47,040 bases of DNA, taken from positions 1-47,040 of the forward strand of contig CAXTHM010000026.1 of NCBI GenBank assembly GCA_964244115.1, given 5' to 3'. The position numbers and the translations under genes are program-made. This document shows, one piece after another, positions 24,555 through 32,631 of the stretch. The notes under the pieces were generated by a model. The model saw only the letters and a list, made by a program, of their open reading frames with translations. It did not search any database and was not told the DNA's origin. How positions within the stretch are numbered: the stretch's first letter is position 1; each line of letters begins with the position of its first letter. This DNA comes from CADCWK01 sp964244115 (lineage in GTDB: Bacteria; Chloroflexota; Chloroflexia; Thermomicrobiales; UBA6265).

Positions 24555-25112
24555 TTACCGGAGGCGAGTCACGCGCTGCATCTCGGCCGGCGTCAGCGAA
24601 CGGCCCGAGTGGGCCATCGCCTCGGTCGGGGACAACAGCCGCGCCAGCACCAGCCCGGTCGCCACCGGTCCCCGGCCCGGATTCCGCGGGTCCCCGGGCT
24701 GGTGCTGGCGGGGTTCCTGTCCCGCCGTGTCCGTCTCTTCGTCGTCATCGGCCCAGGCGAACTCGTGCCCGAACTTGCTGGTCATCAGCACCATCGCGTC
24801 GCGGTCGTCCATCTCCTGGACGAAGTCGGCGGGACCGTAGGGGTCGGCGTCGGGACCGATCCCGAGCTGCCCCCACCGGTAGCGCCGGGACAGGCTCGGC
24901 AGGTCGTCCGGTCCGAACGCCCGGACGCTGACCCCAACCATCGGGCGGAAGTGCTGGGCGAACAGCGCCTCCCGCCGCACCCGCTCGGCGGCCTCCCGCG
25001 AGTAGGCGTCGGCGTAGAGCAGCGTCCGTCGAGTGCGACGCCACGGATCGGCTGGGTCCGGCTGATCGAGGTAGTCGGCTATTCGGCTCCCAACCCAGCG
25101 GACCCGGCGCAT
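24555..25112 (-). CDS. Unknown virion-associated protein
   Basis: A 185-residue protein I do not recognise, between a PGDYG protein and the major tail gene. It is basic at the start (MRRVRWVGSR), has a helical region with REAAERVRREALF, then an acidic stretch (DDDEETDTAG) and a basic tail. No domain identified. A role in tail completion or chaperoning is possible from position only. Confidence 0.6.
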   Translation of the reverse strand: MRRVRWVGSRIADYLDQPDPADPWRRTRRTLLYADAYSREAAERVRREALFAQHFRPMVGVSVRAFGPDDLPSLSRRYRWGQLGIGPDADPYGPADFVQEMDDRDAMVLMTSKFGHEFAWADDDEETDTAGQEPRQHQPGDPRNPGRGPVATGLVLARLLSPTEAMAHSGRSLTPAEMQRVTRLR

Positions 25113-25114
25113 GG

Positions 25115-25384
25115 CTACGACTCCCCTTCGACAACGTCGTACGTCTTCTCGAAGATGTCCGGCTTGCAGGGATAGAACTCGCCGTTTACGCCCTTGATGA
25201 TCCAGTCGTTGAGCTCCGCCCGCATCACACCCTCAAGCGTGGTGATATGAAGCTGCGGACATTCGGGTGCGGTTCGTTCCCAGCGCTCATGCTTGCCGCC
25301 GGACCACTCGGCGAGTTCATCCCCGTTCCCCTGGACGAATTGCCGGGCCTCAATGACGACCGGCTTCTTACGGTACATCCCCAT
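25115..25384 (-). CDS. PGDYG-type phage protein
   Basis: An 89-residue protein with the strongly conserved family pattern: start MYRKKPVVIEARQF, then ITTLEGVMRAELNDWIIKGVNGEFYPC, ending KPDIFEKTYDVV. Such proteins occur in many phages, and their function is unknown. It lies in the tail module, two bases after the preceding gene on the coupled late transcript. The first ATG (25384) or the one two codons later could be used. Confidence 0.8.
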   Translation of the reverse strand: MGMYRKKPVVIEARQFVQGNGDELAEWSGGKHERWERTAPECPQLHITTLEGVMRAELNDWIIKGVNGEFYPCKPDIFEKTYDVVEGES

Positions 25385-25386
25385 GA

Positions 25387-25578
25387 CTACTTGCCGTCCT
25401 TGGCCGTCTCGGCCGACTTGTCGGCTGGCTTGTCGTCCGCCTTGACGGACGCGGACTGGAAGACGTAGGGCGGCTCGGTGAAGTCGATGATCGTTCCGGC
25501 GGGCAGCTGCTCGCCTCGCTGATACGCCGCGATCGTGTCGGCCGCTTGCTTCTCCGTCACCTTGCGTCGATCTGCCAT
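25387..25578 (-). CDS. Unknown small lysine/aspartate-rich protein
   Basis: A 63-residue protein with ATG after AAGGAG. A first helix (KVTEKQAADTIAAYQRG), a short strand (GTIIDFTEPPYVF) and a Lys/Ala/Asp-rich tail (SVKADDKPADKSAE). Position on the late transcript is the only clue. Confidence 0.6.
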   Translation of the reverse strand: MADRRKVTEKQAADTIAAYQRGEQLPAGTIIDFTEPPYVFQSASVKADDKPADKSAETAKDGK

Positions 25579-25605
25579 GTCATGTCTCCTTGCGGCCGCT
25601 CGGCC

Positions 25606-26115
25606 CTACCATTCGGCCACGCCGGACAGCAGCGCCGTCCGGAGCGTGAGCCGCCAACTGGTGAACATCGTGCCGGGTTCGCCCGGCTCGTCGAGGATCA
25701 GGCTGCGAGGCTCCATCCGGACCTCGCCGACCCGCTGTCCGGGCTCGCCATCGTCGTCGTCACCTGCCGCGACGGTCAGGTGGGCCCGGTCCAGCAGTGC
25801 CCGGAGCCGGGCATCGAACCGGGCGATCAGCGCCCGACCGGCGTCGCTGGCCGGGACGTAGAGGAAGAGCATCACCTTGGCGTCAGCCCCGAACCGGAAG
25901 CCGGTCCCGAACTCGCCGGCGTCCCGGACCACGACACTGGGCCGCAGCCCGACCGGGCTCAACGGGTCCGACGCGTTGATCGGTCCCCAGGCGGCAGCGG
26001 TGTTGCCCGCTCCCTCCCGGCGCAGCTCGCGGTTCCAGACGCCACCGGGAAGCAGCTCAGCGATCGTCGGCGCGTCCGTCAGGATGTCGACCACGGCCTC
26101 ATGGAACCGGATCAT
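25606..26115 (-). CDS. Tail terminator-like protein
   Basis: A 169-residue protein with alternating helix and strand order (FHEAVVDILTDAPTIAEL, then FRFGADAKVMLFLYV, DARLRALLD) typical of tail terminator (gpU) and tail-completion proteins. It lies between the gp10-like joining gene and the tail genes. ATG 26115 overlaps the preceding stop as ATGA. The family call is by order and secondary structure and is moderate. Confidence 0.6.
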   Translation of the reverse strand: MIRFHEAVVDILTDAPTIAELLPGGVWNRELRREGAGNTAAAWGPINASDPLSPVGLRPSVVVRDAGEFGTGFRFGADAKVMLFLYVPASDAGRALIARFDARLRALLDRAHLTVAAGDDDDGEPGQRVGEVRMEPRSLILDEPGEPGTMFTSWRLTLRTALLSGVAEW

Positions 26116-26483
26116 GAGACGCTCCCACCGATGAGCGACGCGGCCCGTCGCAGGACCTCGGGGGCCAGGGCGTCGGCCGTCGGGCGGATGACGGCATAGC
26201 GTCCGGCCCGGGCCAGTTCGAGGACGAGGCCGTAGTCCTCGTTCGTCGTGTAGAGCTCGATGACGTGAACGCCCTCGCCTTCCTTCCGGGCGGAGCCGGT
26301 CAGACTGTCCCGGGCGTGGCCGGTCCGATCCGTCCAGCTTCGACCAGTCCGCATGGCATCCTGCCCCCGCTCCGCTTCCTCCTGGCAGAGCGCCCCCAAT
26401 GCGGCATCGAGACGCGCACCGAAGGCGGCGCAGCTGCTTCCGATGGTATTGGACGTCACCCGGATACCGGCCCCGCTAGCCAT
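26112..26483 (-). CDS. HK97 gp10-like head-tail joining protein
   Basis: A 123-residue protein with the HK97 gp10 pattern: an N-terminal helix (GARLDAALGALCQEEAERGQDAMR), then RSWTDRTGHARDSLTG, a strand (VHVIELYTTNEDYGLVLELA) and RYAVIRPTADAL. It acts at the head-tail interface. I take ATG 26483 as the start, since GTGGAG precedes it; an in-frame ATG at 26504 is also possible. The stop overlaps the next ATG by four bases. Confidence 0.75.
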   Translation of the reverse strand: MASGAGIRVTSNTIGSSCAAFGARLDAALGALCQEEAERGQDAMRTGRSWTDRTGHARDSLTGSARKEGEGVHVIELYTTNEDYGLVLELARAGRYAVIRPTADALAPEVLRRAASLIGGSVS

Positions 26484-26524
26484 CGACTCCACCCCCAATC
26501 GCATGGGAATAGGGTCTTCGGGGG

Positions 26525-26530
26525 TATAAT
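26525..26530 (+). promoter_or_regulatory. Candidate -10 box for the HNH gene
   Basis: TATAAT in the context GGGGTATAATTGG, 105 bases upstream of the HNH start on the opposite strand from the late operon. No convincing -35 is present. Its existence suggests that the endonuclease is expressed independently of late transcription. Confidence 0.35.
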
Positions 26531-26634
26531 TGGAGGACTAGAGCGGCCTTTTCGAAGGCACGAAGAACCTCGGCGCGATGGTGAGACATCGCCCGAGGCA
26601 CGGCCGCCACAGACCTAACCAGGAGGTCCATGAC

Positions 26635-27237
26635 ATGCCCGCCAAGCGTACCACCATCGTTTGTGAGCACTGTGGCAACTCGTTTCCATGCACTCCGCTC
26701 CAGGCTGCAAAGGGCAGACGCTACTGTTCTCGACCGTGCTGGGGAGCGTCCCGGCCCAGCGAGCCATTGGCTGATCGACTTCGAGTGAATTTGCTCGTCG
26801 CCGGACCTGATGACTGCTGGGAGTGGCAGGGGTCGCGAGACGCGAACGGCTACGGACGAATCCGCGTTGCGGGACGAGGCGTCTTGGTCCATCGACTCGC
26901 ATGGGAACTGGCTAACGGCTCTATTCCTTCGGGCGCCGTCGTCCGCCATCGCGTCTGTGACAACCCGCCGTGCTGCAACCCCGCGCACCTTGCCGTCGGA
27001 ACCCAGGCCGACAACATTGCGGACGCTATGGAGAAGGACCGATCGCCACGAGCCCAGGGGACCCGCAATAGCGGCTGCAAAACCTCGCCGACGACTGTCC
27101 GAGAAATGAGACGCCGATATGCCGGCGGAGGTGTCACGGCTAAGCAGTTGGCGAAGGATTTCGGTATGTCCGAATCCCAGATGCTGCGAATCGTCCGGCG
27201 CGAGTCTTGGGCTCACCTGAGCGATAGCGCGGCGTAG
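26635..27237 (+). CDS. HNH homing-type endonuclease inserted in reverse
   Basis: A 200-residue HNH endonuclease on the plus strand amid minus-strand late genes. Residues 10-35 form a zinc knuckle (Cys10-x-x-Cys13 and Cys31-x3-Cys35). The HNH core spans 61-130 (CWEWQGSRDANGYGRI, HRLAWE, RHRVCDN, CCNPAHL), with catalytic His86/His105 and Asn115/His118. A C-terminal helix-turn-helix (about 150-192) would set target specificity. ATG 26635 follows AGGAGG. It sits precisely between two head-tail genes without damaging either. Such free-standing genes usually cut relatives lacking the insertion. Lower GC than its neighbours supports transfer. Confidence 0.88.
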   Translation: MPAKRTTIVCEHCGNSFPCTPLQAAKGRRYCSRPCWGASRPSEPLADRLRVNLLVAGPDDCWEWQGSRDANGYGRIRVAGRGVLVHRLAWELANGSIPSGAVVRHRVCDNPPCCNPAHLAVGTQADNIADAMEKDRSPRAQGTRNSGCKTSPTTVREMRRRYAGGGVTAKQLAKDFGMSESQMLRIVRRESWAHLSDSAA

Positions 27238-27238
27238 G

Positions 27239-27622
27239 TTATTCATTGCTTCCCCCACCATCGGCCATCTCATAACTCGCGTCCTGGATCCCGTTGCGGA
27301 CGGGGGGCGTCGACCGAATGACGGCCGTGGCGCTGCCGATCTTGACCGTGTCGCCGCGGTCGACGTCCCACGGCGCCCAGGACCGCAGCAGACCGCCGTC
27401 GAGCGCCACGCTGAGCGCTCCGGCGCCGCTGGCCTCCCGACTCTGACGGTCGGCCGGGATGACGAGGACCTGAACCGGATCCCCGACCGGTGCCCCGTTG
27501 CGGTAGAGCCGCACGAAGACCGGTGGGTTCGCCAGCGCCAGGCTCGTGGCGAACAGCTGCCGGAACGCCGCATTGATCTCCTCGGCGTCTGCTTCGGTCA
27601 GGAACGACATCCGGTCGCTCAT
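27239..27622 (-). CDS. Head closure/connector-like protein
   Basis: A 127-residue protein with a helical N-terminus (EADAEEINAAFRQLF) and a later beta domain (VRLYRNGAPVGDPVQV, DTVKIGSATAVIRSTPP). Position after the adaptor and before the gp10-like gene suits a head-closure protein. The start overlaps the adaptor stop as ATGA. The stop lies one base from the end of the HNH gene. Confidence 0.6.
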   Translation of the reverse strand: MSDRMSFLTEADAEEINAAFRQLFATSLALANPPVFVRLYRNGAPVGDPVQVLVIPADRQSREASGAGALSVALDGGLLRSWAPWDVDRGDTVKIGSATAVIRSTPPVRNGIQDASYEMADGGGSNE

Positions 27623-28029
27623 GACCGCAGACCCCAGCCGACGTCGCCGTGACCACGCACGTACTCGCCGACCGGTGCGACGTCCGACCGGACGGGCCGC
27701 GAGCTGGTCAGGGTCGACGACGAGCCATCGTCAGACGACGCCTCCGCAAGTCGTTCGGTCCGGGCACGGGCGGCGATCTCCAGCCAGGTCGTGACCCGCT
27801 TGCTCCAGCTGATCGTTTGGCCGTCCGCCCCCAAGCTGTCGGGACGCTGGGCGTACTCCACGGCCAGCGAGCTGGCCAGGACCTCGACGGCCCCGACCTC
27901 CCCCAGCGCGGCGATCAGGGCCGCGACGGTCTCGTCCTGCCGGAGCGGCCGGGATGGGTCAGTGTCGCCGATCCGGAGCCGGACCCGGTCGAGCGGGAGC
28001 GCAAGGGTGTCGTCGTAGGTGAACGTCAC
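27619..28029 (-). CDS. Head-tail adaptor (gp6-like)
   Basis: A 136-residue, helical protein. The sequence LDRVRLRIGDTDPSRPLRQDETVAALIAALGEV, then AVEVLASSLAVEYAQRPDS is the pattern of gp6/gp15-type adaptors that bind below the portal ring. GTG 28029 follows AAGGAGG and is preferred over an upstream in-frame ATG (28113), which lies inside the capsid gene. It lies 46 bases after the capsid stop. Confidence 0.75.
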   Translation of the reverse strand: MTFTYDDTLALPLDRVRLRIGDTDPSRPLRQDETVAALIAALGEVGAVEVLASSLAVEYAQRPDSLGADGQTISWSKRVTTWLEIAARARTERLAEASSDDGSSSTLTSSRPVRSDVAPVGEYVRGHGDVGWGLRS

Positions 28030-28075
28030 AGGCACTCCCTCCTTTCCGGGATCAGGTGCGGCCCATCGACGATGG

Positions 28076-29149
28076 TTAGATCGCCGGCGGCACGTAGGTC
28101 GAACCAGTGCCAATGGAGCCGAGGACCGCGCCGATGCGATTGTTGACCCCGATGCCGAACCGACGGACGGTGTTGGCGTCGGCGAGCGGGTACATCGCCC
28201 GCGACTCGACCCGGATGTCCCGAGTGACGAGCTCGTCGTACCGGAGCGCCAGCGGGTTCGCCGCGTTGAACGCGCCGTAGGTCTTGTAGATCGCCCAGTT
28301 GCCGTCGGTGAAATCCGTCAGCGCCTGATGGACCCGGATGTCGCCGTGGAGCACGCCGACGTAGATCGCGGCATCGACGAGCGCCTCGGCCGTCCCCTGG
28401 CCCGGTCGAACCAGCAGCGACCCAGCGGCCACGAAGGTGGGAGCCGCCAGTGCCGCGAGCGCATCGATGACCGCCTGCGAGGCGATCAGGTCGAACGGGC
28501 CACGCACCCAGCGGCGGAGCTGCTTGACCGCGGTCAGGGTCGTAATGGCGATGTTGGCCAGGGTGTCCCGGTAGTAGTGGCTATAGCCGCCGGGGACGAC
28601 CGCCCCGTCCGGGAAGACGCCCTGGAAGACGTTGCCCCCGCTACCGGAACCGGCGAAGCCCGGTGACAGGACCGACGTCCCGACGCCAACCGCGATCTCG
28701 TCCTTGCGGAAGAGGTTGGTGAGCGTCTGCCGGCGCTCGAGCTGCTCCCAGGCGCCACGGAGCCCGCGGTTCTGGGCGTCGAACTCGGCCTGTTTGATGT
28801 CCTTGAGCTTCGGCTCGGTGTACCCGAGGCTGATCTCCCAGTCGTCGATCGGGAGCATGTGATTGAGCGACCTCGTCCCCTGCTGGGGGCGGCCGGGCGT
28901 ATTCTCGCCCTGCTTCCGGGCCTCGAAGCCGCGGGTTTCGGTCGGCGCACCGGCCTCGACCGAGGTCGTCGGGTAAACGAGCTCAGCGACCAGCGGATCG
29001 GCCCCGCTGTTGGCAAGCCCCAGTTCCGCGTCGAGCGCGGTCAGCATGTCCGCGACGGACAGGCCAGCGCGGTTCTGGAGGCCGAGGATGTAGTTCTGAT
29101 CGAGATTGCCAAGGTCGATGTACTGGAGATCGATCCGTCCGTTCGCCAT
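28076..29149 (-). CDS. Major capsid protein (HK97-fold)
   Basis: A 357-residue major capsid protein: N-arm and coil region (1-75), EFEARK-like segment and the P- and A-domain pattern (for example LPIDDWEISLGYTEP, a helix LRGAWEQLERRQTLTNLFRKDE, a domain with AVIDALAALAAPTF and DIRVHQALTDFTDG, then RYDELVTRDIRVESRAMYPL). Length and place between scaffold/decoration genes and connectors are typical. No N-terminal protease domain, so assembly uses the separate scaffold. Confidence 0.85.
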   Translation of the reverse strand: MANGRIDLQYIDLGNLDQNYILGLQNRAGLSVADMLTALDAELGLANSGADPLVAELVYPTTSVEAGAPTETRGFEARKQGENTPGRPQQGTRSLNHMLPIDDWEISLGYTEPKLKDIKQAEFDAQNRGLRGAWEQLERRQTLTNLFRKDEIAVGVGTSVLSPGFAGSGSGGNVFQGVFPDGAVVPGGYSHYYRDTLANIAITTLTAVKQLRRWVRGPFDLIASQAVIDALAALAAPTFVAAGSLLVRPGQGTAEALVDAAIYVGVLHGDIRVHQALTDFTDGNWAIYKTYGAFNAANPLALRYDELVTRDIRVESRAMYPLADANTVRRFGIGVNNRIGAVLGSIGTGSTYVPPAI

Positions 29150-29196
29150 GTCTCAGCCCTCCTCGGGCGCACTGCATGCCAGCGATCGCCGGTGGG

Positions 29197-29589
29197 TTAG
29201 ACGAAGTTGAAGCGGATGAGCGTAGTGGTAACGGCCCGAATCCGGACCGTGGCGTTAGCGATTGCGGTGGTGTCGATCCCGCCAGCCGTCGCGGTCGACG
29301 GGTAGAGCGGCGCCCCCTGCGTTAGGCCGGCGAAGCCGTCGATCTCGCCCTGGATGCCGACCTCGACGAGGCCCCCGTCTACGGCGTCCTTGATCGCGAT
29401 GCCGTGCGCCTCGGTGATTCCGGTGATTGGCGCCTTGGTGTAGACCACCTCGAAGCCACGGGCCGGGGTGTCGGTGGCCAGGACGACGAGGTCTCCCCGG
29501 GCGATCGCCCCCTTGGCCTGCCCCTTGTCGTTGACCTCATACCCGGTCCGGGTGGCATTGCGTAGCGTGCCCTTGGTGACTGCCGCCAT
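29197..29589 (-). CDS. Capsid decoration-like protein
   Basis: A 130-residue all-beta protein (DLVVLATDTPARGFEVVYTK, QGAPLYPSTATAGGIDTT) located between the scaffold and the capsid gene. Strand pattern, size and place match capsid cement proteins of the DUF2190 type. ATG 29589; it lies 47 bases before the capsid gene. Likely strengthens the capsid. Confidence 0.7.
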   Translation of the reverse strand: MAAVTKGTLRNATRTGYEVNDKGQAKGAIARGDLVVLATDTPARGFEVVYTKAPITGITEAHGIAIKDAVDGGLVEVGIQGEIDGFAGLTQGAPLYPSTATAGGIDTTAIANATVRIRAVTTTLIRFNFV

Positions 29590-29655
29590 GGATGGTGTCT
29601 CCTCGTGGAGCCGGCAATCAGCGGCGCTGGATCAGCGACACGGACCGCGGCGATG

Positions 29656-30270
29656 TCAGGTCGGCCAAGCGACCTTCTGGGTTCCGTTGATCGTCTTGCC
29701 CGGCTCGGTCTTCGCCGTTTGCCGGTTCGTCTGCTGCCGCGTGCGGGTGATCCCCGCCTCGGTGTCCGGCGCGTCGGTCCGGATGTGCTTGGCGAGCACC
29801 TTGGCCGACGCCTCGAGCGCGGCCTCGTCATCCCCGCGGAGCAGATCGGTCAGATCCGCCGGCAGCTTGTGCTTCGCGGCGATCCGGGTCCGCAGGGACG
29901 TGTGCTCGGCGGCCTGGATCTGCCCCTCGAGCTCCGCGATCCGGGCATCGCGCTCCGAGATCGTGGTCTGCGAGCCCTCGTAGAGCGCCTTGAAGTCGCC
30001 CTGCTCCCTTGCCGCATCCTCGGTCCGCTTGGTTTCCGCGGCCTTGTACCTGGCGAGTTCCTGGTCGGCGATCTTGCGAGCATCGCGCTCCGCCTTGATC
30101 GCCTTGCGCCCCGCCTCGGTCAGCCCGTCCGCGTCGGGCTTCTCCGGTTCGTCGGGCTTGGTCCCATCCGGCGTCGCGCCATCGGACTGCTGTTCGTCTC
30201 CACCGCCGCCTGCGCCGCCGTCACCTTCGGGTGTGAAGAACTGCCGTCCGTAGAAGGGCTTGGTGAGCAT
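29656..30270 (-). CDS. Capsid scaffold protein
   Basis: A 204-residue acidic, mainly coiled-coil protein. Residues 15-50 are Gly/Asp-rich and disordered. A long helix from about 50 to 120 (GRKAIKAERDARKIADQELARYKAAE, SERDARIAELEGQIQ) precedes a compact C-terminal region with basic residues (about 125-190). This is a typical scaffold that binds the capsid through its C-terminus. ATG 30270 follows AGGAG by eight bases. Upstream in-frame ATGs lie in the structured leader. Confidence 0.75.
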   Translation of the reverse strand: MLTKPFYGRQFFTPEGDGGAGGGGDEQQSDGATPDGTKPDEPEKPDADGLTEAGRKAIKAERDARKIADQELARYKAAETKRTEDAAREQGDFKALYEGSQTTISERDARIAELEGQIQAAEHTSLRTRIAAKHKLPADLTDLLRGDDEAALEASAKVLAKHIRTDAPDTEAGITRTRQQTNRQTAKTEPGKTINGTQKVAWPT

Positions 30271-30312
30271 CGCGCTGCACTCCTGGTTCGGCATCGCGCC
30301 GAAAAACACGAA

Positions 30313-30380
30313 ACGCCCGCTTCCACGACGGGTGCAGGCGCTGACTCACTCAGCGACGGCTCCGGTACGGAAGCGGGCGG
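30313..30380 (-). promoter_or_regulatory. Structured leader before the scaffold gene
   Basis: A 10-bp outer stem (30315-30324 with 30369-30378) encloses an inner stem CGCTGA/TCAGCG (30339-30344 with 30350-30355). On the minus strand the outer stem is followed by GTTTCGTGTTTTT, then the scaffold ribosome site. This could be an intrinsic terminator that resets the late transcript, a processing site, or a leader that raises capsid-gene output. No gene lies in 30310-30426. Confidence 0.55.
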
Positions 30381-30426
30381 GACCCATGAAGGGGACTGCC
30401 CTTTATGCGGTTATAGAGCTAGCGTA

Positions 30427-30627
30427 TCACGAATTACGGTCGATGCCGTACCGGCGCTCGATCCCACGCACGATCAACAGGAAACCTTGTCGGATGAGGA
30501 GAGCCAGCCAACGCGTGTCGCCCACTTCATCCATGACAGGATCAGTGGCGATATTCGGGGCCGGTCGAAGCTCCAGTGGGTGCGGTCGGTTACTCCCGGA
30601 ACGTTGATCGGATTTAGGAAAGGACAT
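30427..30627 (-). CDS. Small protein with C-terminal helix
   Basis: A 66-residue protein with ATG after GGAAGGA. The first 40 residues are polar; the C-terminus is a single amphipathic helix (RWLALLIRQGFLLIVRGIERRYGI) with membrane-interacting character. It lies between the MuF block and the scaffold on the late transcript. Function unknown. Confidence 0.6.
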   Translation of the reverse strand: MSFPKSDQRSGSNRPHPLELRPAPNIATDPVMDEVGDTRWLALLIRQGFLLIVRGIERRYGIDRNS

Positions 30628-30645
30628 GCGGCGTCCTTCCCCAGC

Positions 30646-30885
30646 CTACTGCGGGCCGGACGCGGGAAGAGATATCGCCGGTGGGACTGGCGTCCCTAGC
30701 GACTGATCCCCGGCAACGATCTCGTCGAGTGTTCGCCGATCGTCGCCAGCCCAGTCGTGAACGGCGTTCACGTCGGCGGCCGTGCCATGGACCACAGCGG
30801 CGGCGTGCCTGGCCCGCCACGGGCTCATCCCCTGTCGCTCGAACGCTTCGGCTGTCTGCTGTTCGCTCCGACTCACCGTCGCCAT
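30646..30885 (-). CDS. Small helical protein after the MuF gene
   Basis: A 79-residue protein with a charged helical pattern (EQQTAEAFERQGMSPWRARHAAAVVHG) and a Pro-rich tail. Its start lies within the end of the MuF-zincin gene (13-base overlap), so it is translated with it. If the MuF C-terminal domain is toxic, this is the obvious immunity candidate, but its small size and generic look make that only a guess. Confidence 0.6.
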   Translation of the reverse strand: MATVSRSEQQTAEAFERQGMSPWRARHAAAVVHGTAADVNAVHDWAGDDRRTLDEIVAGDQSLGTPVPPAISLPASGPQ

Positions 30886-32627
30886 CCTGTCTGACGGAAG
30901 ATGCGATCAATCGCCAGAGCGATCGGTTCGAAGTCCGCATCGTCCCACTGCTGGGGAAGCGGTTCGCGGGCATCCTCGGTTCGGTATCGAAGCCACTCCT
31001 GCACAATTCTATCATCGGTCGCATGGATCGCGACGTATTGGGCATAGGATCGAGCCCAGAGTTCCTCGGGCTTCGACAGGTAGTCATTGATGAACGCCAG
31101 CTTCTCGAGTTCATTGACCGTCGCCCCTCCGATCGCCGACCGGGCGCGAATCTCGTTCGCGACGGATCGGTAGAATCCATACCGCTGCGATTGCAGCGTC
31201 GCCGTGCGCCAGTCGTGGAGGAGGGACAGGTTCCGCGTTGCGGGAGGAACCCCTGTTCCGGTTCGGCCCTCGAACGCTCTGGCATCGATCAGGTGCCCGA
31301 TCTCGTGGAAGGTCGTGATCCGCGGGTAGAGACCGTCCGGGTTGATGGTGATCCGCCGAAGCAGGTTCGCGTAGATGCCGTCCGTCCCGACATCGAGGGG
31401 ACCGAGTCCGAGGTCGAGCCGCTGAAGACGTCCATCGCCATGCACCTGATCGACCGTGCGAACGGCCTGCCCAAGCAGCCGTCGGTCGAGATCGCTTGGA
31501 AAGTCGATATGGGAGCCAACGGCCTGGCCGAACGGCCGGCGCGTACTGGCCCGAAGCGCGGCCCGTTCGACCACCGACTGATTGGCGAGCGATTCCAGGA
31601 CCTCATTGCCTCCACCACCGCCCCCAGTCCCATCACCGAGGCGGCGCAGCGCGAACGGACCCGAACCGGCTGGATCGCCCGCGTCCTGGAGCCCATACCG
31701 CTCGCGAAGCAGTCGATCGCTCTCGGCTCGAGATGGAAAGATCGTGGTCCAGAAACAGAGGCAATGCGGGTGGTCGGGAAGTCTTGGGAGCTCATCGAGG
31801 GGATAGCCGCCGGCGCCCAGTCCGTAACGGTTCTCGGTCGCCCGGCGGTCGCAGTCGTCGACCGCCGGGTGCCGATTGGACAGGTTCCACTTCATCCCTC
31901 GCGTCGTCGGGATCATGGACGCCGCCGTGACCGTCGCCTGCGCCCGGGCTCGCGTGAGCTCCGTCCGCGCCAGACGTCGAGCGGCATAGGCGCCGCGACC
32001 AGCGGGCGAGCCCGGGATCGCCCGACCACCTTGCAGGGGCGGTGTCAGGTACTGCCGAAGCGACTGGGCCAGCTTGCGTGGATCACTTCCCCGGACGATC
32101 GCAAGCCGAATCTCCTGGTCGATCGCCTTCCGCACCGCATTGCGTGCGTTCCAGATCCGGTCGCTAAGCTGGTAGCCGTTGGGGTCGACCCAGCGCCGGG
32201 TGTCGTCGAGAGACCGGGCGATCCGCAGTCGGGTGTCCGGAGCCAATGTGCTCATGCGGAGCAGCCGGGCGAGGTCGTCGTTGCCAGTCCGGATCGCGTC
32301 CTGGAGATCCTCATCGAGCTGGTCTCGCAAACGACGTGACTCGTCGACGAGGGCAGCGTCCCACGCCGCGGCGGTCTGCGTCAGGATGAATGACTCCAAG
32401 TCCGACACGGTCCCCCGGCGGACCGGATAGACCGTTCCGAGCGCCCGGGTGATGGCCGGCATCGCCCGGCTACGAAAGGCGCCGGTAATCGGGCTGGATT
32501 CCGACCAGTTGACCCCGAGGACCACCTGCTCGACCTCCCGGCCCAGCTCCCCGAGCTGGCGGTCGATTCGTCGGGTCGGGTCAGCCTGACGAGGGCGGCG
32601 TGGTCGACGGCTGGACCGATCGCTCAT
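30873..32627 (-). CDS. MuF-type head protein fused to HExxH zincin domain
   Basis: A 584-residue protein next to the portal. Residues 1-300 are the MuF/minor head domain: helical region, then ARTELTRARAQATVTAASM, RHPAVDDCDRR and the closing DHPHCLC (285-291). A Gly-rich hinge (334-340) leads to a second domain (about 345-584) that has HEIGH at 441-445, a candidate third ligand in PEELWARSYAQYV (521-532) and a compact C-terminus. This matches gluzincins such as the ATLF-like family. MuF proteins with C-terminal enzymatic domains are a known group of virion-delivered effectors. Here the effector would be a protease. ATG 32627 lies four bases from the portal stop. Confidence 0.85.
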   Translation of the reverse strand: MSDRSSRRPRRPRQADPTRRIDRQLGELGREVEQVVLGVNWSESSPITGAFRSRAMPAITRALGTVYPVRRGTVSDLESFILTQTAAAWDAALVDESRRLRDQLDEDLQDAIRTGNDDLARLLRMSTLAPDTRLRIARSLDDTRRWVDPNGYQLSDRIWNARNAVRKAIDQEIRLAIVRGSDPRKLAQSLRQYLTPPLQGGRAIPGSPAGRGAYAARRLARTELTRARAQATVTAASMIPTTRGMKWNLSNRHPAVDDCDRRATENRYGLGAGGYPLDELPRLPDHPHCLCFWTTIFPSRAESDRLLRERYGLQDAGDPAGSGPFALRRLGDGTGGGGGGNEVLESLANQSVVERAALRASTRRPFGQAVGSHIDFPSDLDRRLLGQAVRTVDQVHGDGRLQRLDLGLGPLDVGTDGIYANLLRRITINPDGLYPRITTFHEIGHLIDARAFEGRTGTGVPPATRNLSLLHDWRTATLQSQRYGFYRSVANEIRARSAIGGATVNELEKLAFINDYLSKPEELWARSYAQYVAIHATDDRIVQEWLRYRTEDAREPLPQQWDDADFEPIALAIDRIFRQTGWRR

Positions 32628-32631
32628 CGCC

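Noticed and set aside
30681..32339. A 552-codon open frame antisense to the MuF-zincin gene
   Set aside because: Composition is that of a reversed high-GC gene, it has no ribosome site or motifs, and the sense protein has strong family motifs.
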